Assembly (NCBI GenBank): GCA_965369325.1 | Contig: CBDUQI010000032.1 | Location: 1 to 37,639, forward strand | Length of the DNA stretch: 37,639 nt | Reading direction: 5' to 3' | From: CBDUQI01 sp965369325 | GTDB lineage: Bacteria; Pseudomonadota; Gammaproteobacteria; Steroidobacterales; JBCBZW01 | Shown: in pieces, positions 6,667 to 14,500 of the stretch | How the letters are laid out: every line of letters starts with the position of its first letter | How positions within the stretch are numbered: position 1 is the first letter of the stretch | Made by a program: the position numbers and the translations under genes | Notes under the pieces: generated by a model | Seen by the model: only the letters and a program-made list of their open reading frames with translations | Database searches by the model: none | What the model was told of the DNA's origin: nothing

Positions 6667-9270
6667 CTAGAGCGCATCACATACGTTAGGTACACCACTT
6701 GGCCCTGGCGCCATCAGGAACACCGATTTAAAGATCGCCAGATCAGTAAAGTCGGTGGTGCCATTGCCATCCATGTCGGTTTCGCCCGGCATGAAAAAGC
6801 CGGTCTTCATTTCCGCCAAGTCCAAGAAGTTCACCGTGCAATCGTTGTTAAAATCACCGTCGCACAGGTTGCCAAAACCGTCGGCGTCATCATCCTGTTG
6901 AGTGGGGTTAGCATTGCCAAGGCAGTTGTCGGCCGTGTCCGTCACGCCATCGCCATCGCCATCGATAAATGCTAGACGTACTAGCATAGGATCGTGGTCG
7001 CTAGCGCGCGTGGCGAGCCCCGCGAACTCGCTGTTCACGTGCACCACCTCGTATTGCGCGTCGCCCGCAAGATCATCGCTGACCAGCGCATGGTCCAGTG
7101 CCTGCGAGTTTCCGTCGAAGACAAACGTGTAACGTTCAAGGTCGCTCAGCGTTTCGGTTAGGTTGCTCAATACCGCCGGGTCGCCCTTCAACGCGGCGAG
7201 CGGTGCCTCGAAGAAAAACTCGTTCATATCACCCAGCACCACCACCGGCACGCCGGTGTCCAACCGAGCGGTCACGTACTCATTTACAACCTCAGCCTGA
7301 TCCTCACGCAAATCTACTCGCCCGTTCACCGGTGGCTGGAGTGCGCCGAACAGGGGTGAGCTTCCGCCCTTGGAAGAGAAATGCACGTTCACCAGTGCAA
7401 CAGGCTGACCGTTGAACATGAAGTCCACCGCCAGCGGTTTGCGACTGGCCTCAAACGCGTTGCCATTGCTCAAGTCCGGGTCCAGCAGACGCAGCGTGCT
7501 GCCCGCTATCGGTGCAACACGGCTGCTGCGATAAAGGTAGGCCACTCGGATATTGCCACCGGGCTGGCCACCGTCGGTCAGATCCATCGGCGGCAGATCA
7601 AAACCCACGTAGTCCGCAACGCCCGCAGTTGCAATAGCATCGGTCAGCGTGCTGAGGGTGAGCGCTGAATCGGTCACACCTGTCAGCTCCGCGCCATCGC
7701 TGTCCTGTACTTCCTGCAAGGCGACAATGTCGGGCGCATTCAGGTTGTTGACGATGTGCGCGGCGATCGCATCAAACCGCCCGTCACCTACATCATCGTC
7801 CACATCGTCCAGGCCGTCTTCGGTCAGTGCCGGGTCTTCCACTTTGGGATCAAGATTGAGTACGTTGTAAGAGGCTATCGTCAAGTGCTCCCCATCCGAG
7901 GTAAGACTGGAGGATTGCGCCGTGAGATTGCCGGGCATCGAGACGAACGGCTCGGTGACCAGAATTTCCGTATTGCCAAAAGAGTAACTCACCACCCCGA
8001 TCACATCGCCCAGAAAATCGCCGGTGTTCACCTGCTCCACAAAGCCCGGGGTGAGGTCGTCGTCGAACTGAATCTGCACACGCTCGGGATTGAAGTCGTC
8101 CGGGGCGATGGTGATGCCGCCGCGGGCATTCAGCCGGGTAGCGTCCACGCCGTCATCAACCACAGCATAGATTTCGTTGAAGCGGCTGGTGGCACTCACG
8201 GCCCGCGCGGCGACCGCGGTCACCCGCATCCCTTCGAACGTCTCGTAAAAGTCGATGCCATCTTCTGCCGGATCGAACACCGTGAAATTGTCGTTGTCGA
8301 TAATCTGCGCCGGCGGCGTGCGCCCCCCAGCACCAATAAGGGCTGGCGCCGGCAGTGCGTTGCCCGCACTGAGCAACACCTCGGTTGGCCCGACGATCTC
8401 GGTGATTGAAAGATTGTTGCTGCTCGCGCCACCAGGGATAAACTCCGACACCGTGCCGCTTACCATCAGCTCATCACCCACGCTCACGGTATGGCCACCG
8501 TTGGTGAAAACAAAGATGCCATCAGAGGTGTTGTCGTCGCCGTCACAACTGCCCGCACTCTGCAGGTAGTAGCCTAGGAAATCCGAGGCCACCACAATAC
8601 CGGTGCTCTGCACTGACTGGCCATCAAACGGCGACAAATGCCCGGCCCCCTGAATCTCGCAAATGGCCAGTGTCTGCGGGCCGCCGCCACCAGTCCCAGG
8701 ATAGAACCCCAAACCGTCGGCGTTGTCTTGGGGAAAGCCGACCCACTCCAGCGAGGGATCAAAGATATCACTGTCGTTGGTATCACCGCCGGTCACTGTC
8801 TCCAGCCGCCGCAGCGTATTGTTCTGAGTGCTGGTATCGCCGGTGCCCCATTGCGAACCTGGGTCGAAACCGACCTGCCCGATTACATCCACGATGACGC
8901 CGCTATTGCGCAACACCACAGCATCATCGCCATTGAACCAACTGCCGCCATTCACCTGGTCGGCGGCCGCCAGGATGGTGGCGTTGGCCAAGCTTTGGGC
9001 CAGCACGAACACCTCCTGATCGGCGACGGTTCCCGCCAGGTCTACCATGTTGGTGGAGGTTGGATTGCCGTTGAAATAAAACTCAACCACATAGGGCGTG
9101 AGATCAATCGAGGCGCCCGTATCATTGTAAAACTCCAGTGCCTTGTTGTTGCTGCTGCCCTCAATATATTCGGTGATATACAAATCATCCGCCGCCAGGG
9201 CGAGGGATCCAGTGAACTGCACCAACGCAAAGACGCCGGCAAACAGCAGAGGGTGAACGTGTTTATCCAT
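6667..9270 (-). CDS. ExeM/NucH-type secreted endonuclease with lamin-tail domain and calcium-binding C-terminus
   Basis: 867 residues. A signal peptide (MDKHVHPLLFAGVFALVQFT, cleavage about residue 26) leads to a lamin-tail-like domain (DDLYITEYIEGSSNNKALEF), a middle region with an OB-like fold, and an endonuclease/exonuclease/phosphatase domain from about 460 to 755: ASYNVLNL, IVALQEVQD, VVLGDMNEF and RASDHDPMLVRL, which contain the expected catalytic N, E, D and SDH residues. This is the order of extracellular nucleases such as ExeM that degrade DNA outside the cell. Residues ~760-867 form a TSP3/dockerin-like cassette (DGDGVTDTADNC, DGDFNNDCTVNFLDLAEMK, DMDGNGTTDFTDLAIFK) ending in APGPSG, in place of the GlyGly-CTERM known in some relatives. 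Start chosen at ATG 9270 for the signal peptide; the frame is open to 9324. It follows a 5'-nucleotidase-like gene on the same strand. Confidence 0.88.
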   Translation of the reverse strand: MDKHVHPLLFAGVFALVQFTGSLALAADDLYITEYIEGSSNNKALEFYNDTGASIDLTPYVVEFYFNGNPTSTNMVDLAGTVADQEVFVLAQSLANATILAAADQVNGGSWFNGDDAVVLRNSGVIVDVIGQVGFDPGSQWGTGDTSTQNNTLRRLETVTGGDTNDSDIFDPSLEWVGFPQDNADGLGFYPGTGGGGPQTLAICEIQGAGHLSPFDGQSVQSTGIVVASDFLGYYLQSAGSCDGDDNTSDGIFVFTNGGHTVSVGDELMVSGTVSEFIPGGASSNNLSITEIVGPTEVLLSAGNALPAPALIGAGGRTPPAQIIDNDNFTVFDPAEDGIDFYETFEGMRVTAVAARAVSATSRFNEIYAVVDDGVDATRLNARGGITIAPDDFNPERVQIQFDDDLTPGFVEQVNTGDFLGDVIGVVSYSFGNTEILVTEPFVSMPGNLTAQSSSLTSDGEHLTIASYNVLNLDPKVEDPALTEDGLDDVDDDVGDGRFDAIAAHIVNNLNAPDIVALQEVQDSDGAELTGVTDSALTLSTLTDAIATAGVADYVGFDLPPMDLTDGGQPGGNIRVAYLYRSSRVAPIAGSTLRLLDPDLSNGNAFEASRKPLAVDFMFNGQPVALVNVHFSSKGGSSPLFGALQPPVNGRVDLREDQAEVVNEYVTARLDTGVPVVVLGDMNEFFFEAPLAALKGDPAVLSNLTETLSDLERYTFVFDGNSQALDHALVSDDLAGDAQYEVVHVNSEFAGLATRASDHDPMLVRLAFIDGDGDGVTDTADNCLGNANPTQQDDDADGFGNLCDGDFNNDCTVNFLDLAEMKTGFFMPGETDMDGNGTTDFTDLAIFKSVFLMAPGPSGVPNVCDAL

Positions 9271-9400
9271 GAGGTTAAGTCCCGATGTGCGAATAGTGGA
9301 GAAAACGCCCCCGTCAGGGGTCAACAGGAAACAAGAACTCGAGTCAAACTGAATGTCCGACGAGTCACCTGAGCAGCACTCGCCGTCTTGCCGCCATCGC

Positions 9401-9439
9401 TGGCCGGTGACCCCACTGTCAGCGCAGTGTCACCGGCCA
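9401..9439. terminator. 11-bp inverted repeat between the phosphoesterase and nuclease genes
   Basis: TGGCCGGTGAC (9401-9411) pairs perfectly with GTCACCGGCCA (9429-9439), with an inner ACTG/CAGT (9415-9418, 9425-9428) that extends the fold. It lies 12 bases downstream of the phosphoesterase stop on the minus strand. There is no T tract on that strand, so it may be a weak terminator, an mRNA-stabilising hairpin or a processing site between the two genes. Confidence 0.45.
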
Positions 9440-9450
9440 CGATGCAGGTT

Positions 9451-11211
9451 TTAAGGTGTGCTCACAATGCGCCCTTCACCACCTTCCGGGTAATCCGCAG
9501 CGGTCACTTCGCCGCTCAAACCCGTCTCGATATAGTTGCGCAGCGTTTGCTGATCCGTCACGCCAATAGTGACGAACGGTGTGCCGTCCCAGGGGTACTC
9601 ATCCCCACCGGTGGCGAGGAAGGCGGCTGTCGCAACGGTAACGGCAGCACCTGGGACGACCGCGCCCGCAGTGACGATAACGGTGCCGTCGTCCAGTACC
9701 ACCTCCTGTACGCGATTGCCCGCGACCAGGATCTCGCCCGTCTCATCGTCGATGTCCATGGGCGTCGCCGCAGGATCGTAGGTAAAGCTCAGACCGCTGA
9801 CCTGGGCAAAGCGCCCGGAACCGAATTCTACCGCCGAGACCGCGTTCTCCAGCACGTTACGCATGATGTCCCGCGACACGCCGGCCAGTACCGCATTAAA
9901 GTTACCGAAGGGCACCATGTCGAAGGTATCCAGCTCGGACAGGTCTCCTGGGCCGCGAATGTCATCATTGCGAATGCCACCACCGTTCACTACCGCCACA
10001 TCAATGGTCGGCAGGCCAAAATCGCCCGCCAGCTCATTGGCCTGCCAGCGGAAGGCGTCGGCGATCAGGTTACCTTCGTTGGTTTCGATGGAACGAATGT
10101 TGCCGCGGATGCCATCCAGGGCCACTTCGGTGGTGCCGATGATGTTGTTAGCCAGATCATCCAGGGCCGCAATGACGGGGTCTACCGCCAGCGCTTGTAC
10201 AACCACACGCGGCTGCACCGCATCTGGATTGTCACCGCCAGCCACCCGGCGCGGACCACTGGCGGCATCAATGTTCACCACATTACCTGCGGCGTCGAAA
10301 TCAACAATCAACTCACCGACGTATTTATAGTTACCCGGCGTGGTCACTACCGGCACATCCGTGCCATCTGCGTTGACCGCGATGACTGGGTAGGGCAGCT
10401 CGGCGACATCACCCGGAATCAGCTCATCCGCATCATTCGCCAGCAGCTCATCTCCGCCGCCAGCGACCACAATGTCAACGCCAGACAGCATGGCAGTAAG
10501 TTCGATCTCCTCGTCGATCGACTGCAGATGGCTCACCAGCACAATCTTGTTCACACCCAGGGCCGTCAAGTTGTTAATCGCCTGCTGCACGCGCGGCTGC
10601 ACCTCGTTAACGATGACGTTGCGCGGGCTGGAGACAAACGGCAAATCGGTGGTGGTCGCACCGATGATGCCAATGAGCTCACCATCTTTGCTCACCACTT
10701 TGGCGGCACCGATACGGCCCTGATCAGCTAGCGCCTGCAGGCGCGGCTCGCCGGTAAAATCCAAATTGGCGCTTAAGAACTTGGCGCGTCCGCGGAAGCC
10801 CTCGATAAAATCGGCGGTGACGTCCGGGCCAAAGTCAAAATCGTGATTGCCGAGTGTGAGCGCATCGTACCTAATCAGGTCCAGCGCGATGGAGTCAAAA
10901 AACGGCACGCCATTGGCCAGCGATGCATTGAACTCGGGCCCGGCCAGGAAGTTGTCGCCCGAGGAGACCAGCACCACTGCACCGGCCTGCTCGGCAACAA
11001 AGCGCAGCCCGCGGGCAAGGTTGGCAAAACGTGCCACACCGCCGAAGTCCTCAATGCCGCTGCCAGCATCGATTAACTGTGACTCACCATCATTGTTGTG
11101 CAGCACGGTCAGCCGAAAAGTGTCGTCTTCGCCTGCTTGTACATTGGCACCCAGTGAAAAGGTTGCGGCCAGTGCCAACACGCGCACAAGCCTGAAGTTA
11201 AAGCTTTTCAT
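9451..11211 (-). CDS. Secreted bifunctional metallophosphatase/5'-nucleotidase family protein
   Basis: 586 residues. Signal peptide MKSFNFRLVRVLALAATFSL with cleavage near residue 26. The N-terminal calcineurin-like domain shows LTVLHNNDGESQL, VLVSSGDNFLAGP, GNHDFDFG and VSHLQSIDEE; the C-terminal 5'-nucleotidase domain shows NEGNLIADAFRW, NGGGIRNDDIRG and DMVPFGN. Family members release phosphate from nucleotides or other phosphoesters in the periplasm. Two metal-ligand positions differ from UshA-type enzymes: the ND-H-H motif is NDGES, and the GGHSQ motif is GGGDE, so a distinct subfamily is likely. ATG 11211 has GGGGAGGAG just upstream; the longer frame to 11382 lacks such a site. It probably works with the secreted nuclease downstream on the same strand to recover phosphate or nucleosides from external DNA. 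Confidence 0.87.
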   Translation of the reverse strand: MKSFNFRLVRVLALAATFSLGANVQAGEDDTFRLTVLHNNDGESQLIDAGSGIEDFGGVARFANLARGLRFVAEQAGAVVLVSSGDNFLAGPEFNASLANGVPFFDSIALDLIRYDALTLGNHDFDFGPDVTADFIEGFRGRAKFLSANLDFTGEPRLQALADQGRIGAAKVVSKDGELIGIIGATTTDLPFVSSPRNVIVNEVQPRVQQAINNLTALGVNKIVLVSHLQSIDEEIELTAMLSGVDIVVAGGGDELLANDADELIPGDVAELPYPVIAVNADGTDVPVVTTPGNYKYVGELIVDFDAAGNVVNIDAASGPRRVAGGDNPDAVQPRVVVQALAVDPVIAALDDLANNIIGTTEVALDGIRGNIRSIETNEGNLIADAFRWQANELAGDFGLPTIDVAVVNGGGIRNDDIRGPGDLSELDTFDMVPFGNFNAVLAGVSRDIMRNVLENAVSAVEFGSGRFAQVSGLSFTYDPAATPMDIDDETGEILVAGNRVQEVVLDDGTVIVTAGAVVPGAAVTVATAAFLATGGDEYPWDGTPFVTIGVTDQQTLRNYIETGLSGEVTAADYPEGGEGRIVSTP

Positions 11212-11483
11212 CGCTCCTCCCCTTGTTATTAAAATCATCAAAATCACCCCAATCGCGATGAAACCGATTGCGGGGGCGGAAAACCCTACCCTCTGTGTAT
11301 CATGCCGGCTTAGGTTATGTCGAACTGACGCGAGGACGTACCGCCGATGACCGCTAAGCGGCGGTTGCGTGACGCGGTGCACTCAACCCCGGTTCGAGCC
11401 CCGCGTGAGCGCACACCGCATATTCGCAAGCCGTGTTAGCACGCGCTGCGATACACTCATCACGCCAACCATCGGAGCACACC

Positions 11484-11813
11484 ATGGCCTATGTTTATTT
11501 GCTGGTGGCGATACTCGCCGAAGTGATCGCCACCACTGCGCTGAAAGCCTCGGAGGAGTTTACCCGAGCAGTGCCGAGCACCGTGGTGGTCATTGGCTAC
11601 GGGGTGGCCTTTTATTTTCTCACCCTCGCTTTTCGCACTATCCCTGTGGGCGTTGCCTATGCGATCTGGTCCGGTGTGGGAATCACGCTTATTGCACTGG
11701 CCGGTGCCGTTGTGTTCCGGCAAGTGCCTGACGGGCCCGCAATTGTTGGCATGCTATTGATTGCCGCCGGAGTCATCGTCATTAATCTGTTTTCCAATAT
11801 GTCGGTGCACTAG
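11484..11813 (+). CDS. Small multidrug resistance (SMR) efflux protein, EmrE-like
   Basis: 109 residues with four hydrophobic helices, the size of SMR transporters that export cationic drugs by proton exchange as dimers. The N-terminus (YLLVAILAEVIATTALK) carries the essential membrane glutamate at residue 13, and the signature AYAIWSGVG holds Tyr59 and Trp62, equivalent to key EmrE residues. The ending INLFSNMS also matches EmrE (INLLSRS). GGAG lies seven bases before ATG 11484. The protein is much closer to the EmrE (drug) type than to the guanidinium exporters. It is followed 22 bases later by the AhpD-like gene and may be co-transcribed with it. Confidence 0.93.
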   Translation: MAYVYLLVAILAEVIATTALKASEEFTRAVPSTVVVIGYGVAFYFLTLAFRTIPVGVAYAIWSGVGITLIALAGAVVFRQVPDGPAIVGMLLIAAGVIVINLFSNMSVH

Positions 11814-11835
11814 CGCCGCCCAGGAGTGCCTGCCC

Positions 11836-12417
11836 ATGTCCGAGCCCCCCATCAGCCGGTTTCCGGTGCCCGATTTATCCACCCTGCCGCAAGACATTCG
11901 CCAGAGCATATTGACGGTGCAGGAAAAATCGGGCTTCGTGCCCAACGTATTTTTGATGCTGGCGCATCGTCCGGATGAGTTTCGGGCATTCTTTGCCTAC
12001 CACGACGCACTGATGGAAAGGCCCGGCGGCTTAAGCAAAGGCGAGCGGGAAATGATCGTGGTGGCTACCTCAGGGCTTAACCACTGTACCTATTGCGTGG
12101 TCGCACACGGGGCCATCCTGCGCATCCGGGAGAAGTCGCCCAATCTGGCCGAGCAGGTAGCGACTAATTACCGCAAGGCGCCAATCAGTGAGCGGCAGCG
12201 GGCCATGCTGGATTTCGCAGCCAAAGTCAGCCAGCACTCCAGCGCGCTTTGCGATAAGGATGTCGCCGCGCTGCGCGAACACGGGTTCGACATGGAAGAT
12301 GTTTGGGACATTGGCGCCATCGCATCGTTTTTCGCTATGTCCAATCGGATGGCCGATATGAGCGGCATGCCGCCGAATGATGAATTTTACCTGTTGGGAC
12401 GTATTCCAAGAGGCTAG
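11836..12417 (+). CDS. Peroxidase-related AhpD/carboxymuconolactone-decarboxylase family protein
   Basis: 193 residues. The core has the AhpD-type redox motif HCTYCVVAHG with Cys84, Cys87 and His91, preceded by LSKGEREMIVVATSGLN and followed by DVWDIGAIASFFAMSNRMAD. These match the 'uncharacterised peroxidase-related enzyme' subgroup, thought to reduce hydroperoxides through a CxxC pair. Start ATG 11836 has CAGGAG nine bases upstream; the frame is open further upstream but that would run into the SMR gene. Cytoplasmic. Substrate and electron donor unknown. Confidence 0.87.
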   Translation: MSEPPISRFPVPDLSTLPQDIRQSILTVQEKSGFVPNVFLMLAHRPDEFRAFFAYHDALMERPGGLSKGEREMIVVATSGLNHCTYCVVAHGAILRIREKSPNLAEQVATNYRKAPISERQRAMLDFAAKVSQHSSALCDKDVAALREHGFDMEDVWDIGAIASFFAMSNRMADMSGMPPNDEFYLLGRIPRG

Positions 12418-12436
12418 GCGCCCTTATACTCCGCGC

Positions 12437-13348
12437 ATGAGTAGACAACTATCCAATCGGCCCGCTATCACACTGCTTGATGGCGGCATGGGGCAGGAGC
12501 TGATCGCGCGCACCCGCGCCGGCGCTACCGGGCTATGGTCAACCAAAGTTATGATGGACGAGCCGCAGCTGGTGGCCGACGTGCATCGGGACTACTTCGC
12601 CGCTGGCGCACAGATTGCTACCACCAACACCTACGCCATCCATCGCGACCGCCTAAGTCCCTACGACATTGAGGACCAGTTTGAAGCCCTGCATCTGCGG
12701 GCGTGCGAGCTGGCCATCCGCGCCCGCGATGCGCATGGCAGCGGCCAGGTGGCCGGCGCGCTCGGGCCGACCGGCTGGTCATATCGGCCCGATCTGGCGC
12801 CACCTGCCGAACAGGCCGCGACGCTTTACGAGGAAATCGCCCGCCTGCAGGCGTCGATGGTGGACCTGTTTATCTGCGAGACCATGAGCTCGGTGGATCA
12901 AGCGCGTGGCGCACTGATGGGGGCCGGCGTCGCCGGCAAGCCGGTGTGGCTGGCCGTCTCAGTGCAGGACGATGACGGCACCCGACTGCGCTCCGGCGAA
13001 CGGCTGTTGGACATCGCCCCCCTGATCGCTCAATTCAACCCTGCCGCCGTGCTGGTAAACTGCTCAAGTCCCGAGGCACTCGACAACGCGTTGCCCTTGC
13101 TGCATGGCCTTGGCGTGCGGATTGGCGGATACGCGAACGGCTTCCGCATGATCAGCACCGCATTCGAAGCGAAGGGCTCCACGGTCGATCAGCTTGAAAA
13201 GCGCACCGATCTCAACCCCATTCAGTACGCCGATTTTGCGGATGGCTGGATCACCGGCGGCGCAAGCATTGTGGGGGGTTGCTGCGAAGTGGGGCCAGCG
13301 CACATCCGTGAACTGGCCAGGCGCTACGCCACGCCAGCCAATGCGTAA
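12437..13348 (+). CDS. Homocysteine S-methyltransferase family protein
   Basis: 303 residues forming the (beta/alpha)8 methyltransferase domain. Key signs are LLDGGMGQEL at the N-terminus, TTNTYA, GALGPTG, the zinc-binding Cys in LVNCSSPEA and the paired Cys in VGGCCEVGP near the C-terminus. Such enzymes move a methyl group from S-methylmethionine, betaine or similar donors to homocysteine to make methionine; the donor cannot be read here. Start ATG 12437 (MSRQLSN), 19 bases after the previous stop. A TATACT hexamer at 12425-12430 lies just six bases before the ATG, so a leaderless transcript is possible, though no good -35 is visible. Confidence 0.88.
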   Translation: MSRQLSNRPAITLLDGGMGQELIARTRAGATGLWSTKVMMDEPQLVADVHRDYFAAGAQIATTNTYAIHRDRLSPYDIEDQFEALHLRACELAIRARDAHGSGQVAGALGPTGWSYRPDLAPPAEQAATLYEEIARLQASMVDLFICETMSSVDQARGALMGAGVAGKPVWLAVSVQDDDGTRLRSGERLLDIAPLIAQFNPAAVLVNCSSPEALDNALPLLHGLGVRIGGYANGFRMISTAFEAKGSTVDQLEKRTDLNPIQYADFADGWITGGASIVGGCCEVGPAHIRELARRYATPANA

Positions 13349-13393
13349 TCACCCTGCCAGATCGCGAGACAGCCAGCGGCCAGGCCTGTCGCG

Positions 13394-14026
13394 TTGAGTA
13401 AGTCCGTGCCCAAATCACCCGAGGTGCTCAGCGCGCTGTTGCGGGAAAAATCCTCGACCAAGCGTCGCCAGGCGGCCAAAGCCTTGCGCAAGCATCCCGA
13501 CCCTAAGATGGTGGGCGAGCTGATTGATGCGCTTGAGCGTGAGATCCGCGATCTACGCACTTGGGAAACCCAGTACCATATGATCATGGCGCTGGCGGCC
13601 TGCGACGGACTCGCCGGGCGCGCATTGCTCGGCAGCATTGCGGCGATGACGCTGGAGCACAGCATGGTACTGGTGGCCGTTGGTGATGCGATCACTACCC
13701 TGCAGCAAAAGGCCGGGGCCGACCCGGTTGAACCGTTGTTGCAGTGGATGCAACACGACAACCAAGCCCTGGTCGAAGGCGGGCTGCGCGCGATCGCACA
13801 GTTACAACTAGTGCCGGAACACACGGTGATCGAGCACATAATTGAATACGTATCGCGGCCGGATCACGCCACGCTCACCTTCTGGGTGGCCGCGGCCTGC
13901 GCGGGCTGGCATGGCCCGGCTGTAAGCGACTTTCTCAGCCGCTGTGAGTCCGACCCGTTGGAAGACACCCGCACGGCCGCGCAGGCCTCCCGCGCCGGCA
14001 AATACCGGCGCTGGAGTATCCTCTAG
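13394..14026 (+). CDS. HEAT-repeat protein of unknown function
   Basis: Up to 210 residues, almost wholly helical, built of HEAT/PBS-like repeats (for example TKRRQAAKALRKHPDPKMVG, then LVAVGDAITTLQQKAGADPV and VEGGLRAIAQL). No signal peptide, membrane segment or catalytic motif. HEAT repeats mediate protein-protein contacts. Start is uncertain: TTG 13394 or GTG 13406, neither with a strong ribosome site. It lies 45 bases behind the methyltransferase gene and ends three bases from the convergent DUF4265-like gene. No function is assigned. Confidence 0.7.
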   Translation: MSKSVPKSPEVLSALLREKSSTKRRQAAKALRKHPDPKMVGELIDALEREIRDLRTWETQYHMIMALAACDGLAGRALLGSIAAMTLEHSMVLVAVGDAITTLQQKAGADPVEPLLQWMQHDNQALVEGGLRAIAQLQLVPEHTVIEHIIEYVSRPDHATLTFWVAAACAGWHGPAVSDFLSRCESDPLEDTRTAAQASRAGKYRRWSIL

Positions 14027-14029
14027 CGG

Positions 14030-14458
14030 TTAGTGCCTAAGCGTATGCCCGCAATGACCTTCCTCGAAATACCACGCCTGCGCTTGCTCGCCCTCCTCTA
14101 GCGCAGCGTAGGCGGCGTAGATATCGGTATCAGCCGGCACGTCCACCGCCAGTAGATTCACCGATAGCTCGGCACCCTCGTAGGTGCACCCCAAGGCCTC
14201 CAGTCGCGCCCAGTGCGTTTCAAACACCTCGGCCGGCGTGCCTTCATCCAGAATGATCCGATAGCTCGAATGCCCGCCGGCGCTAGCGACCGACTCGAAC
14301 ATCAACGCGCCGTCCTCCTCGCCCGCCACCACCACATCTTCTGCACTCACGCCCATCGCGAAGAACGGCGTGTTGCGCAGGCAATACTTATGCTCCCCCA
14401 GCGACTGCGCCCAAACGGTTTCGCTGGCGTAGCCGTGCCAGTCCTGCGGGTCCAGCAC
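14030..14458 (-). CDS. DUF4265-like protein, candidate immunity gene for the HNH-tipped RHS protein
   Basis: 142 residues from GTG 14458. The protein (ETVWAQSLGEHKYCLRNTPF, FAMGVSAEDVV) resembles the DUF4265 family of small acidic cytosolic proteins. It lies directly behind the RHS toxin-type gene on the same strand, the canonical immunity position. The conserved beta-strand start of the family (RKITFVLDPQDWHGY) seems to begin upstream of the GTG: the frame is open back to the RHS stop codon TAG (14501-14503) and reads LSTEQTQSLRKITF before it. There is no ATG, GTG or TTG in that stretch; a CTG at 14500 directly after the TAG lies behind GGAGG and GGTGGG. So the true start may be CTG 14500 or CTG 14476. 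The immunity role is inferred from position. Confidence 0.75.
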   Translation of the reverse strand: MLDPQDWHGYASETVWAQSLGEHKYCLRNTPFFAMGVSAEDVVVAGEEDGALMFESVASAGGHSSYRIILDEGTPAEVFETHWARLEALGCTYEGAELSVNLLAVDVPADTDIYAAYAALEEGEQAQAWYFEEGHCGHTLRH

Positions 14459-14500
14459 GAAGGTAATTTTACGCAGGCTCTGCGTTTGCTCAGTACTCAG

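Noticed and set aside
9388..10731. Long plus-strand ORF (447 codons) opposite the 5'-nucleotidase gene
   Set aside because: Shadow of a confident secreted enzyme gene; no domain or ribosome site.
11385..11405. tRNA-like T-arm sequence (GGTTCGAGCC) upstream of the SMR gene
   Set aside because: The flanks CCCCG and CCCCG cannot pair into a T stem, and no acceptor, D or anticodon arm was found.
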